Shown here: piece after piece, positions 41,961 through 49,265 of the stretch
Layout of the letters: every line of letters begins with the position of its first letter
Position numbering within the stretch: position 1 is the first letter of the stretch
Source: Pseudomonadota bacterium
Lineage (GTDB): Bacteria > Pseudomonadota > Alphaproteobacteria > Sphingomonadales > Sphingomonadaceae
Assembly: GCA_023458055.1 (NCBI GenBank)
Contig: JAEXAW010000084.1
Coordinates: forward strand, 62,001 to 126,000
Length of the DNA: 64,000 bases
Reading direction: 5' to 3'
Position numbers and translations under genes: made by a program
The notes under the pieces: generated by a model
Told to the model about the DNA's origin: nothing
The model's database searches: none
What the model saw: the letters and a program-made list of their open reading frames with translations, nothing else

Positions 41961-43790
41961 TCAATAGACCCGCTTCTTCGGCTTGATATACTCAATCTCG
42001 TCCGACATCGTATATTCGTGCACCGGGCGGGAATCGAGTTTTACCGCGCCGCCCTTGCCGCCCCAGCCGTCGAACCAGGAGACGGTGTGCTTCATCCAGT
42101 TGGTATCGTCGCGGTCGGGATAATCTTCGCGGGCGTGGGCGCCGCGCGATTCCTTGCGGTTGAGCGCGCCCTGGATAGTCACGGTCGCCTGCGAAATCAG
42201 GTTATCCAGTTCCAAGGTTTCGACCAGATCGGTATTCCAGATCAGGCTGCGGTCGGTGACGCCGATATCCTGCATCCGCGCATAGGTTTTGCCGAGCATG
42301 TCGACGCCTTCGCTGAGCAGTTCCTCGGTGCGGAAGACGGCACAATGGGCTTGCATATTCTTCTGCATTTCGACGCGGATCTGCGCGGTCGGCGAGCCGC
42401 CCTTGGCATTGCGGAAATGGTCGAGCCGCGAGAGCGCCAGATCTGCGCTATCCTTGGGCAGCGGACGGTGGAGACGATAGCGGTCGATGGTCGCCGCCAT
42501 ACGATGCCCCGCCGCGCGACCGAACACCACGAGGTCGATCAGGCTGTTCGAGCCGAGACGGTTCGCGCCATGCACCGAAACGCACGCCGCTTCGCCGACC
42601 GCGAACAGGCCGGGGACGACCGTATCCGGACCATCCTTGCCCAGCGTCACCACTTCGCCATGATAGTTGGTCGGAATGCCGCCCATATTATAGTGGACCG
42701 TCGGCGTGACCGGGAGCGGTTGCCGGGTCAGGTCAACGCCCGCGAAAATCTTGCCGCTTTCGGTGATGCCGGGGAGACGCTCGGCCAGCACAGCCGGATC
42801 GATATGGTCGAGGTGGAGATAGATATGATCCTTCTCCGGACCCACGCCGCGCCCTTCGCGCATTTCCATCGCCATAGACCGGCTCACCACGTCGCGTGAT
42901 GCCAGATCCTTGGCGGACGGTGCATAGCGTTCCATGAAACGCTCGCCTTCGGAGTTGGTCAAATAACCGCCCTCGCCGCGCGCGCCTTCGGTGATGAGCA
43001 CGCCCGCGCCATAAATGCCGGTCGGGTGGAACTGGACAAACTCCATGTCCTGAAGCGGCAGGCCAGCGCGCAGCACCATGCCGCCGCCGTCACCGGTACA
43101 GGTGTGCGCCGAGGTCGCGGTGAAATAGCAGCGGCCATAACCGCCCGTCGCGAGCACCACGGCATGGCTGCGGAAACGGTGGATCGAACCATCTTCCATG
43201 CACAGCGCGATAACGCCGCGGCATTCCTTGCCGTTCGGCCCATCTTCCATGATGAGGTCGATGGCGAAATATTCGATGTAGAAATCCGCGTCATATTTCA
43301 GCGACTGCTGATAGAGCGCGTGGAGCATGGCGTGGCCGGTACGGTCAGCCGCCGCGCACGTGCGCTGCGCTGGCGGACCTTCGCCCATATTCTGCATCAT
43401 CCCGCCGAACGGGCGCTGGTAGATGGTACCTTCCTTGGTGCGGCTAAACGGCACCCCGGCATGCTCAAGCTCGTAAACCGCAGCAGGCGCTTCCCGCACC
43501 ATATATTCGATCGCGTCCTGGTCGCCGAGCCAGTCGGAACCCTTGACGGTATCATACATATGCCAGGTCCAGTGATCCGGTCCCATATTGCCGAGGCTCG
43601 CGGCAATCCCGCCTTGCGCCGCGACCGTATGCGAGCGCGTGGGGAACACCTTGGTGACGCACGCCGTCTTGAGCCCTTTTTCGGCGGCGCCCATCGTCGC
43701 GCGCAAGCCCGATCCGCCCGCGCCCACAACCACCACGTCATAAGTGTGGTCGATGATCTTATACGCAGCCTGTGTGTTAGCGTCGGCCAT
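41961..43790 (-). CDS. sdhA: Succinate dehydrogenase flavoprotein subunit
   Basis: The protein is 609 residues with an FAD-binding Rossmann motif (VVVGAGGSGLRATMGAAEKGL), His54 in RSHTVAAQGG as the covalent FAD attachment site, and the substrate-site segments MEFVQFHPTG and ASVHGANRLGSNSL-like (VSVHGANRLG). It oxidises succinate to fumarate. Its ATG shares the last A of the sdhD stop (TAATG), indicating coupling. sdhB is not next to it but about 18 kb away at 62441. Confidence 0.98.
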   Translation of the reverse strand: MADANTQAAYKIIDHTYDVVVVGAGGSGLRATMGAAEKGLKTACVTKVFPTRSHTVAAQGGIAASLGNMGPDHWTWHMYDTVKGSDWLGDQDAIEYMVREAPAAVYELEHAGVPFSRTKEGTIYQRPFGGMMQNMGEGPPAQRTCAAADRTGHAMLHALYQQSLKYDADFYIEYFAIDLIMEDGPNGKECRGVIALCMEDGSIHRFRSHAVVLATGGYGRCYFTATSAHTCTGDGGGMVLRAGLPLQDMEFVQFHPTGIYGAGVLITEGARGEGGYLTNSEGERFMERYAPSAKDLASRDVVSRSMAMEMREGRGVGPEKDHIYLHLDHIDPAVLAERLPGITESGKIFAGVDLTRQPLPVTPTVHYNMGGIPTNYHGEVVTLGKDGPDTVVPGLFAVGEAACVSVHGANRLGSNSLIDLVVFGRAAGHRMAATIDRYRLHRPLPKDSADLALSRLDHFRNAKGGSPTAQIRVEMQKNMQAHCAVFRTEELLSEGVDMLGKTYARMQDIGVTDRSLIWNTDLVETLELDNLISQATVTIQGALNRKESRGAHAREDYPDRDDTNWMKHTVSWFDGWGGKGGAVKLDSRPVHEYTMSDEIEYIKPKKRVY

Positions 43791-44191
43791 TATGCCGCTC
43801 CCCCTAATGACATTGTGGCGAATGCAATCTTGGCGACCGAGAACAGGCCAAAACCCGCTCCGGCGATGGTGTAGAAATTAAGCAGCATCAGCATGAAAAT
43901 CTTGGATGCATGCCCATGGAAATAATCTTCGATGAGGACTTGGAGGCCGAGGCGCAAATGCCAGAAGATCGACAGGATCATCAGCATCATCGGCACCGCG
44001 ACCAGCGGCGAGGCAAGCCAATCCGTCAGCGCCTTATAATCAAACACCGGCAAGCGCAGCAGCGAGATGACCAGCCATCCGACCAACGCCAAATTGCCGA
44101 GCGCCGTTGCGCGCTGGATCAGCCAGTGATGCGCACCCGTCTTGGCGCTGCCGAGACCGCGGACGCGGCCGAGTTCGGTTCCGGTACCCAT
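43790..44191 (-). CDS. sdhD: Succinate dehydrogenase membrane anchor subunit
   Basis: The protein is 133 residues with three membrane helices. The first ends near WLVISLLRLP, the second holds the heme-ligand candidate in FWHLRLGLQVLIEDYFHG, and the third is FMLMLLNFYTIAGAGFG. ATG 44191 overlaps the sdhC stop as TAATG; the longer frame upstream lies over sdhC. It anchors complex II and forms part of the quinone site. Confidence 0.93.
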   Translation of the reverse strand: MGTGTELGRVRGLGSAKTGAHHWLIQRATALGNLALVGWLVISLLRLPVFDYKALTDWLASPLVAVPMMLMILSIFWHLRLGLQVLIEDYFHGHASKIFMLMLLNFYTIAGAGFGLFSVAKIAFATMSLGGAA

Positions 44192-44589
44192 TAGTTGATC
44201 CCCTTGCCGAAGATGAAGAGCCAGGTTGCGGCGGTCAGCAGCACCGGCAAAACCAGCACGACCAGCGACCACATACGGTTGGCCTTGAGTTCATAACCCG
44301 CGCCGGTATCAAGCACGAGGTGGCGAATGCCGCTCGAGGCATGCGAGAACACCGCCCAAGTGAGGCCAATGAGGATGATACGGCCGGGCCAGCTTCCCAT
44401 ACATTCGAGGAATTGCGCATAAGCCGCTTCCCCCGTCGCGAGCGCTCCCAGCCACCACAGCAAAAGTGCGGTGCCGACGGTCGCGAGACCATCGCCGGTG
44501 ATGCGGTGCATGATCGATGCGATCATATGCGGCCCCCGGGTATAAATACCGAGGTGCGGCGAAATCGGGCGGCTGCCGGGCTTGGCCAT
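44191..44589 (-). CDS. sdhC: Succinate dehydrogenase cytochrome b556 subunit
   Basis: The protein is 132 residues with three membrane helices and the family motifs RPISPHLGIYTRGP, SIMHRITGDGL (quinone site) and FSHASSGIRHLVLD (heme-ligand His). ATG 44589 has AGGAAA about seven bases upstream. It is the first gene of sdhCDA. A G-rich tract lies 105-146 bases upstream. Confidence 0.95.
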   Translation of the reverse strand: MAKPGSRPISPHLGIYTRGPHMIASIMHRITGDGLATVGTALLLWWLGALATGEAAYAQFLECMGSWPGRIILIGLTWAVFSHASSGIRHLVLDTGAGYELKANRMWSLVVLVLPVLLTAATWLFIFGKGIN

Positions 44590-44693
44590 AGCTGTTTTCC
44601 TGTTCCCTTTAGCTGGAGGGACAGGAGCGCACATATAGCCCATGTCCCCACATGAGGTCAGGGCCCGTTTAGCGCGCACGGCGCATCATGCAA

Positions 44694-44735
44694 GGGGGGT
44701 TTGGGGGGTGAAGCAGGAAATTGGGGGGTGGGCGG
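44694..44735 (+). other. G-run cluster, possible G-quadruplex
   Basis: Runs of six G at 44694-44699, 44703-44708 and 44723-44728 are followed by GGG at 44730-44732. The decamer TTGGGGGGTG occurs twice (44701, 44721). The G-rich strand is the non-transcribed sense for no gene and is the template side for sdhC. Confidence 0.5.
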
Positions 44736-45265
44736 CATGAAAGTGGGGGATCAGTGGGTATCTGGCGAGCAACAGGGCATCCATTATCCCCTTCGTGCGA
44801 TGGCCCTACACCAGCATGGCAGACACAAGATATGGTGGTTAAAAGGCGTCAACGCATGTTGGAAAATATCCCCCGCATAAATCCGCCAAAAATGCCTTCT
44901 TACGTTCCTAAAGTTCCTAGACTTTGATCAATTGCGTACCCCCCATATATAGAAAGCTCCCCGTTCCGCACGAGGGACCGACGCCTACGCCAAACATCAT
45001 CAAACAGACAGTATCAAAGAGCCGCAACATCGATGCGCGCCGCAACCGGCCACACCCAAGGTTTGGACAAGGCTGGCACGCGCATAATCTGTAGGACAGC
45101 AAAATCGACAAGGGGGGTGAATTTTATGGGAACGGCTTGTTGATGGTCTGGTGGGTTGGGGGCGTATCGCGGTTCTCGCCGAGGAGCGAAGGCGCTGAAA
45201 GAGCGGAAGGCGCGGGAGTTATTGCAGCCTTGCTGCGGCATCACAACAAAGCAGCCCCAACCCGA

Positions 45266-45302
45266 CGTCATCCCCGTGCAAACGGGGATCCATCACCCAC
45301 CA
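45266..45302. repeat. Single RPE-like repeat
   Basis: CGTCATCCCCGTGCAAACGG followed by GGATCCATCACCCACC is the same family as the pair at 35195-35285. It forms the 3' end of a small open frame. Confidence 0.75.
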
Positions 45303-45474
45303 TTTGAAACCGGAACGGCATCGGCTGGTTTACCAAAGTCGCAAGCAGCCGCGCCGTCCCCACGTCCAGCACGCCCGAAAATGTTTCGCTGCCTTGCGCG
45401 AACACAGACTGGCTCATAGCCAAACAGGCAACAGCCGTTGCATGTTTGAGGCTATCGCGCCGCGTCAAATCCAT
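45268..45474 (-). pseudogene. Possible remnant of a Tat-exported protein
   Basis: A 68-residue frame starts MDLTRRDSLKHATAVACLAM, resembling a twin-arginine signal (TRRDSLK, hydrophobic core, AFAQ-like cleavage VFAQ). About 40 mature residues follow, and the last ten (GDGSPFARG) are simply the translated repeat element. A purine-rich AGAGGG precedes ATG 45474. It is best read as the 5' part of a gene cut off by the repeat; it could also be a chance frame. Confidence 0.35.
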
Positions 45475-45529
45475 CAAGCTGCCCTCTCACGATGTCATGG
45501 ATCAGGCGGAAAGCTGACAGGATTGTCAA

Positions 45530-46930
45530 TTACATATGGATCGGCTTGCCGGTCACCGCCATCGCGGCTTCCTTGATCGCCTCGCTGTGGGTCGGGTGGG
45601 CGTGGCAGGTGTAGGCGATGTCTTCCGACGTCGCGCCAAATTCCATCGCTTGTGCAGCCTGTGCGATCATTGTGCCGGCTACGCTCGCAATGCACCACAC
45701 GCCGAGCACGCGGTCGGTTTCGGCGTCCGCAATAACCTTCACAAAGCCGTCCGGCTCATGGTTGGTCTTGGCGCGGCTGTTCGCCATCATCGGGAATTTG
45801 CCGACCTTGACCGCACCCTTCTCTTTCGCCTGCTCTTCGGTGAGGCCGACGCCAGCGATTTCCGGCATGGTATAAACGACGCTGGGGATCACATCATGGT
45901 TCACGATGCCGGTGAGGCCAGCGATATTTTCCGCAACCGCAATGCCTTCATCTTCGGCCTTGTGCGCGAGCATGGGTCCGGGGATGACATCGCCAATCGC
46001 CCAGATGCCGGGGACTTTGGTGGCAAAATCATGGTCAGTTTCAATCTGGCCGCGCTTGTTGAGTTCGATGCCAGCCTTATCCAGACCCAGCCCTTCGGTG
46101 TTGGGGCGGCGGCCAATCGAGACCAGCACCACGTCGGCTTCGATAGTTTCGGCGTCACCACCCGCCGCAGGTTCGACCGTGAGCGTCACGCCCTTGGCCC
46201 CGGCCTTCGCCCCCGTGACCTTGGTCGAAAGCTTGAACTCCATGCCCTGTTTTTTGAAAATCTTGTTCGCTTCCTTGCGCACTTCGCCGTCCATGCCGGG
46301 GAGGATCTGGTCGAGATATTCGACCACGGTGACCTTCGCGCCGACGCGCCGCCATACGCTGCCCAGCTCTAGCCCGATCACGCCGCCGCCGATCACAACC
46401 AGATGATCCGGCACCTTGGCAAGTTCGAGCGCGCCAGTGGAATCGACGATCTGGCCCTTGGCATTGTCCACCTCGACGCCGGGGAGCGGCGTCACCGACG
46501 ATCCCGTCGCGATGACGAAATTCTTGGCGGTGTAGCTCTTGCCCGCAACCTCGATGGTCTTGGCATCGGTAAAGGTTGCGTGCCCCTTGAGCCATTCGAC
46601 CTTATTCTTCTTGAACAGGAATTCGATACCTTGGGTGAGGCCCTTGACCGCATCCTTGCGCTGACCCTGCATGGTGTCGAGGTCGAGGCTCATCTTGTCG
46701 ATCTTGACGCCCAGTTTCGCAAGCGCGCCGCTCGCGGCTTCCTCATAGAGTTCCGACGCATGGAGCAGCGCTTTCGACGGAATACAGCCGACATTGAGGC
46801 AAGTCCCCCCAAGCGTCTCGCGGCTTTCCACGCACGCGGTCTTTAGCCCCAACTGCGCCGCGCGGATCGCAGCCACATAGCCGCCCGGACCTGCGCCGAT
46901 AATGATTACGTCGAAATCTGTGTCAGCCAT
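45530..46930 (-). CDS. lpdA: Dihydrolipoyl dehydrogenase
   Basis: The protein is 466 residues with the FAD motif IIGAGPGGYVAAIRAAQLG, redox-active Cys44 and Cys49 (GGTCLNVGC), the NAD motif VIGGGVIGLELGSVW, and the C-terminal HAHPTHSE active-site base. It is the E3 of 2-oxoglutarate dehydrogenase and probably other complexes. The stop TGA of the DUF5615 gene lies one base before its ATG, and its GGAG site is inside that gene, so its translation is likely coupled to the toxin gene. Confidence 0.97.
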   Translation of the reverse strand: MADTDFDVIIIGAGPGGYVAAIRAAQLGLKTACVESRETLGGTCLNVGCIPSKALLHASELYEEAASGALAKLGVKIDKMSLDLDTMQGQRKDAVKGLTQGIEFLFKKNKVEWLKGHATFTDAKTIEVAGKSYTAKNFVIATGSSVTPLPGVEVDNAKGQIVDSTGALELAKVPDHLVVIGGGVIGLELGSVWRRVGAKVTVVEYLDQILPGMDGEVRKEANKIFKKQGMEFKLSTKVTGAKAGAKGVTLTVEPAAGGDAETIEADVVLVSIGRRPNTEGLGLDKAGIELNKRGQIETDHDFATKVPGIWAIGDVIPGPMLAHKAEDEGIAVAENIAGLTGIVNHDVIPSVVYTMPEIAGVGLTEEQAKEKGAVKVGKFPMMANSRAKTNHEPDGFVKVIADAETDRVLGVWCIASVAGTMIAQAAQAMEFGATSEDIAYTCHAHPTHSEAIKEAAMAVTGKPIHM

Positions 46931-46931
46931 T

Positions 46932-47291
46932 TCAAACTCCGTCTGGGTAAGGGGTCATCTTTATCCCCTTTTTAGTAAGTGCGATGAATAGCCCCTCAAC
47001 GGATTGACTATCCAACAATTGCAATATGATATCGGCTACATGGCGCGGTTCCGCGCGACCTAACCGACTATAAATCACGGCGGCGGGCCGCGGATAATCC
47101 CGATGAAAAATTAACTCACCAAAATCCCTGTCAAACGTTACGAATATCCATTTACCAATATCTGACCGTTGCAATATCTCCGTGTCGTCTGTGCCCGGCA
47201 TTGTTTCAATGATTGCTTCAACGATGTGGCCAGCGTCCCGCAAGCGCTGAATGACAATGGGATGCAGGTTTTCATCGGCTAGAATATCCAT
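46932..47291 (-). CDS. DUF5615 PIN-like protein, probable toxin
   Basis: The protein is 119 residues with PIN-type acidic residues at Asp6-Glu7 (ILADENL) and Asp54/Asp56 (VTFDRDFGEL). DUF5615 proteins are predicted RNases paired with DUF433 antitoxins. Its ATG overlaps the antitoxin stop (TAATG). Downstream it runs into lpdA with a single base between. RNase activity is inferred from the family. Confidence 0.85.
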   Translation of the reverse strand: MDILADENLHPIVIQRLRDAGHIVEAIIETMPGTDDTEILQRSDIGKWIFVTFDRDFGELIFHRDYPRPAAVIYSRLGRAEPRHVADIILQLLDSQSVEGLFIALTKKGIKMTPYPDGV

Positions 47292-47527
47292 TAGGCGGCG
47301 CGGCGATCCGCAACCGTTCGTTCCTCCGCCACCATATCATGCGCAAAACCGATTGCAGCAAGCACCTGTTCTTCGCGCAGATGCGGATACGCCGCGAGAA
47401 TATCCGCAACGCTGCAGCCATCCGCGAGATATTCCAGCACCAGCTCAACCGAAATCCGGGTACCCCGAATGACCGGTTTTCCGGTCAGGACTTTGGGATC
47501 GGAATGGATATGATCACGCCAGTTCAT
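47291..47527 (-). CDS. DUF433 domain protein, probable antitoxin
   Basis: The protein is 78 residues. The DUF433 fold includes HSDPKVLTGKPVIRGTRISVELVLEYLADG and the helix-turn-helix-like SVADILAAYPHLREEQVLAAIGFA. It is the expected partner of the DUF5615 gene that follows with overlapping stop and start. No promoter palindrome was recognised in the 94 bases upstream. Its position inside a TCA gene string is unusual. Confidence 0.87.
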   Translation of the reverse strand: MNWRDHIHSDPKVLTGKPVIRGTRISVELVLEYLADGCSVADILAAYPHLREEQVLAAIGFAHDMVAEERTVADRRAA

Positions 47528-47621
47528 GTCGTCCTCACGGGCTTGCTCGAAATCAGGTCGATAGCTTTAGCCGGTTTCGCCCCAATTTTCAAAACCATCA
47601 AAATTTCCACCGCAGGCCTCA

Positions 47622-47927
47622 TCATTGCGCCGCTTTTGCATGGTCCTTCATGCAGAGGTCGGCGGCGGCGAACATTTCGCCCTCGCCGACCTTAAGCAAA
47701 TCGCCGCCTTTATACCTGGCCTGAATTTTATCCGCCGTACAACTGCACAGCTTGGTCGCGACTGACGCGACCGCGCCGGTTTTGACTGCCGAGGTCACGC
47801 AATTATCGACAAACTCCTTGCGGAAACTCTTTTCCACCCTTTCATCGAGGGATGTTTTCGCGTTTCCGCACGCGGCGAGCGGCAGTGACGCCGCAACAAC
47901 CGCGAGGATCAAGCCCGTTTTGCGCAT
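47622..47927 (-). CDS. Small lipoprotein of unknown function
   Basis: The protein is 101 residues with a lipoprotein signal (PLAACGN, Cys20). The mature part has four cysteines (DNCVTS, LCSC, DLCMK) that could form two disulphides. It follows sucB by 12 bases on the same strand, so it is likely co-transcribed. I do not recognise the family. Confidence 0.75.
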   Translation of the reverse strand: MRKTGLILAVVAASLPLAACGNAKTSLDERVEKSFRKEFVDNCVTSAVKTGAVASVATKLCSCTADKIQARYKGGDLLKVGEGEMFAAADLCMKDHAKAAQ

Positions 47928-47939
47928 GCGGGAATGCTC

Positions 47940-49259
47940 TTACAGATCGATCAACAAGCGGGTCGGGTCTTCAATTGCTTCCTTGATGATCTTGAGCGCG
48001 GTCACCGCTTCGCGGCCGTCGATCAGGCGATGGTCATAGCTCAGCGCAAGATACATCATCGGGCGCACCACCACCTGCCCGTCACGGACCACCGGGCGGT
48101 CTTCGATGCGGTGGAGGCCGAGCACGGCGGACTGCGGAGGGTTGATGATCGGGGTCGACATCAGCGATCCGAACACGCCGCCATTGGAGATGGTGAAGGT
48201 ACCCCCCTTCATATCGTCCATGGTCAGCGCGCCGTCCTTGGCCTTTTTGCCATAAGCGGCAATCGCCTTTTCAATGTCGGCAAAGCTCATGCTTTCGACA
48301 TTGCGCACGACCGGCACGACGAGGCCATTGGGCGCGGAGACGGCGACCGACAGGTCGACATAGTCGTGATAGACGATTTCATCGCCGACAATCTGCGCGT
48401 TGACCGCCGGGATGTCCTTGAGCGCGAGGCACGCGGCTTTCGCAAAGAAGGACATGAAGCCCAACCGCACACCATGCTTCTTTTCGAACAAATCCTTATA
48501 TTTTTCGCGCGCCGCGATGACTTCGCTCATGTCCACATCATTGAAGGTGGTGAGCAACGCCGCGGTGTTCTGCGCTTCCTTCAAACGCTTGGCGACGGTC
48601 TGGCGCAGGCGGGTCATCTTGACGCGTTCTTCGCCGCGGCCGGGCGCACCCGATGCGGCAGGAGCGGCCGATGCGTCCGCTGCCGGAGCGGCGCTGGCGG
48701 TCGCCGTCGCGGTGCCGGCCTTGGCAGCGGCCATTACATCTTCCTTGGTGAGGCGACCATCCTTGCCGGTGCCCTTGACCTTGGTCGGATCAATCCCCGC
48801 TTCGAGCACCGCGCGGCGCACGGCGGGCGACATGGTGAGATCTCCGCTACGCGCTTCATCGGCAGCGGCGACATCGACCTTGTCCTGATTGTCGAGCGAT
48901 TGCGACACCGTCTTGGCCGCCGCGCTATCGAGTGCCTGCGGCGGGGTTTGCGCGGCCTCTACCTTGGCTTCGGCGGCCTTTTCCTCGCGCGGCTTGACCG
49001 GATCGGCACCAGCCGCCGAGGTCGCATCCTCGATCATTGCAATGACCGCGCCAACATTGACCGTATCGCCTTCCTTGACGAGATGTTCGCCCATCGTGCC
49101 CGACACGGGGGACGGCACTTCGACCGCAACCTTGTCGGTTTCAAGGCTTGCAATCGGTTCATCGACCTTGACCGCATCACCGGGTTGCTTGAGCCATTCG
49201 CCGACCGTTGCTTCGGTCACGGATTCGCCCAGCGTCGGAACTTTCACTTCGGTTGCCAT
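47940..49259 (-). CDS. sucB: 2-oxoglutarate dehydrogenase E2, dihydrolipoyllysine succinyltransferase
   Basis: The protein is 439 residues with a lipoyl domain at 1-78 and Lys43 in ETDKVAVEV as the lipoylation site. An Ala/Pro-rich linker, a peripheral-subunit-binding domain (about 140-175, SPAVRRAVLEAGIDPTKVKGTGKDGRLTKEDV) and a catalytic domain with His410 and Asp414 (HRLIDGREAV) follow. It is the core of the complex. It lies six bases after sucA. Confidence 0.97.
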   Translation of the reverse strand: MATEVKVPTLGESVTEATVGEWLKQPGDAVKVDEPIASLETDKVAVEVPSPVSGTMGEHLVKEGDTVNVGAVIAMIEDATSAAGADPVKPREEKAAEAKVEAAQTPPQALDSAAAKTVSQSLDNQDKVDVAAADEARSGDLTMSPAVRRAVLEAGIDPTKVKGTGKDGRLTKEDVMAAAKAGTATATASAAPAADASAAPAASGAPGRGEERVKMTRLRQTVAKRLKEAQNTAALLTTFNDVDMSEVIAAREKYKDLFEKKHGVRLGFMSFFAKAACLALKDIPAVNAQIVGDEIVYHDYVDLSVAVSAPNGLVVPVVRNVESMSFADIEKAIAAYGKKAKDGALTMDDMKGGTFTISNGGVFGSLMSTPIINPPQSAVLGLHRIEDRPVVRDGQVVVRPMMYLALSYDHRLIDGREAVTALKIIKEAIEDPTRLLIDL

Positions 49260-49265
49260 GGTCTC

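Larger units (their letters stand above)
44590..45529. other. About 940 bases between sdhC and lpdA with little coding content
   Basis: This stretch contains the sdhC promoter region, the G-rich tract 44694-44749, an AT-richer stretch around 44860-44960, a repeat element at 45266-45302 and one possible small truncated frame (45268-45474). Other open frames have no family resemblance. No RNA gene was recognised. Confidence 0.55.

Noticed and set aside
41758..41967. 69-residue frame upstream of the sdhA 3' end
   Set aside because: It has no family resemblance and no ribosome binding site; the AAGGCGG/CCGCCTT hairpin there lacks a T run, so I did not call it a terminator.
45014..45271. 85-residue minus-strand frame in the sdhC-lpdA gap
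   Set aside because: It has low-complexity composition and no supported start; it looks like a chance frame.
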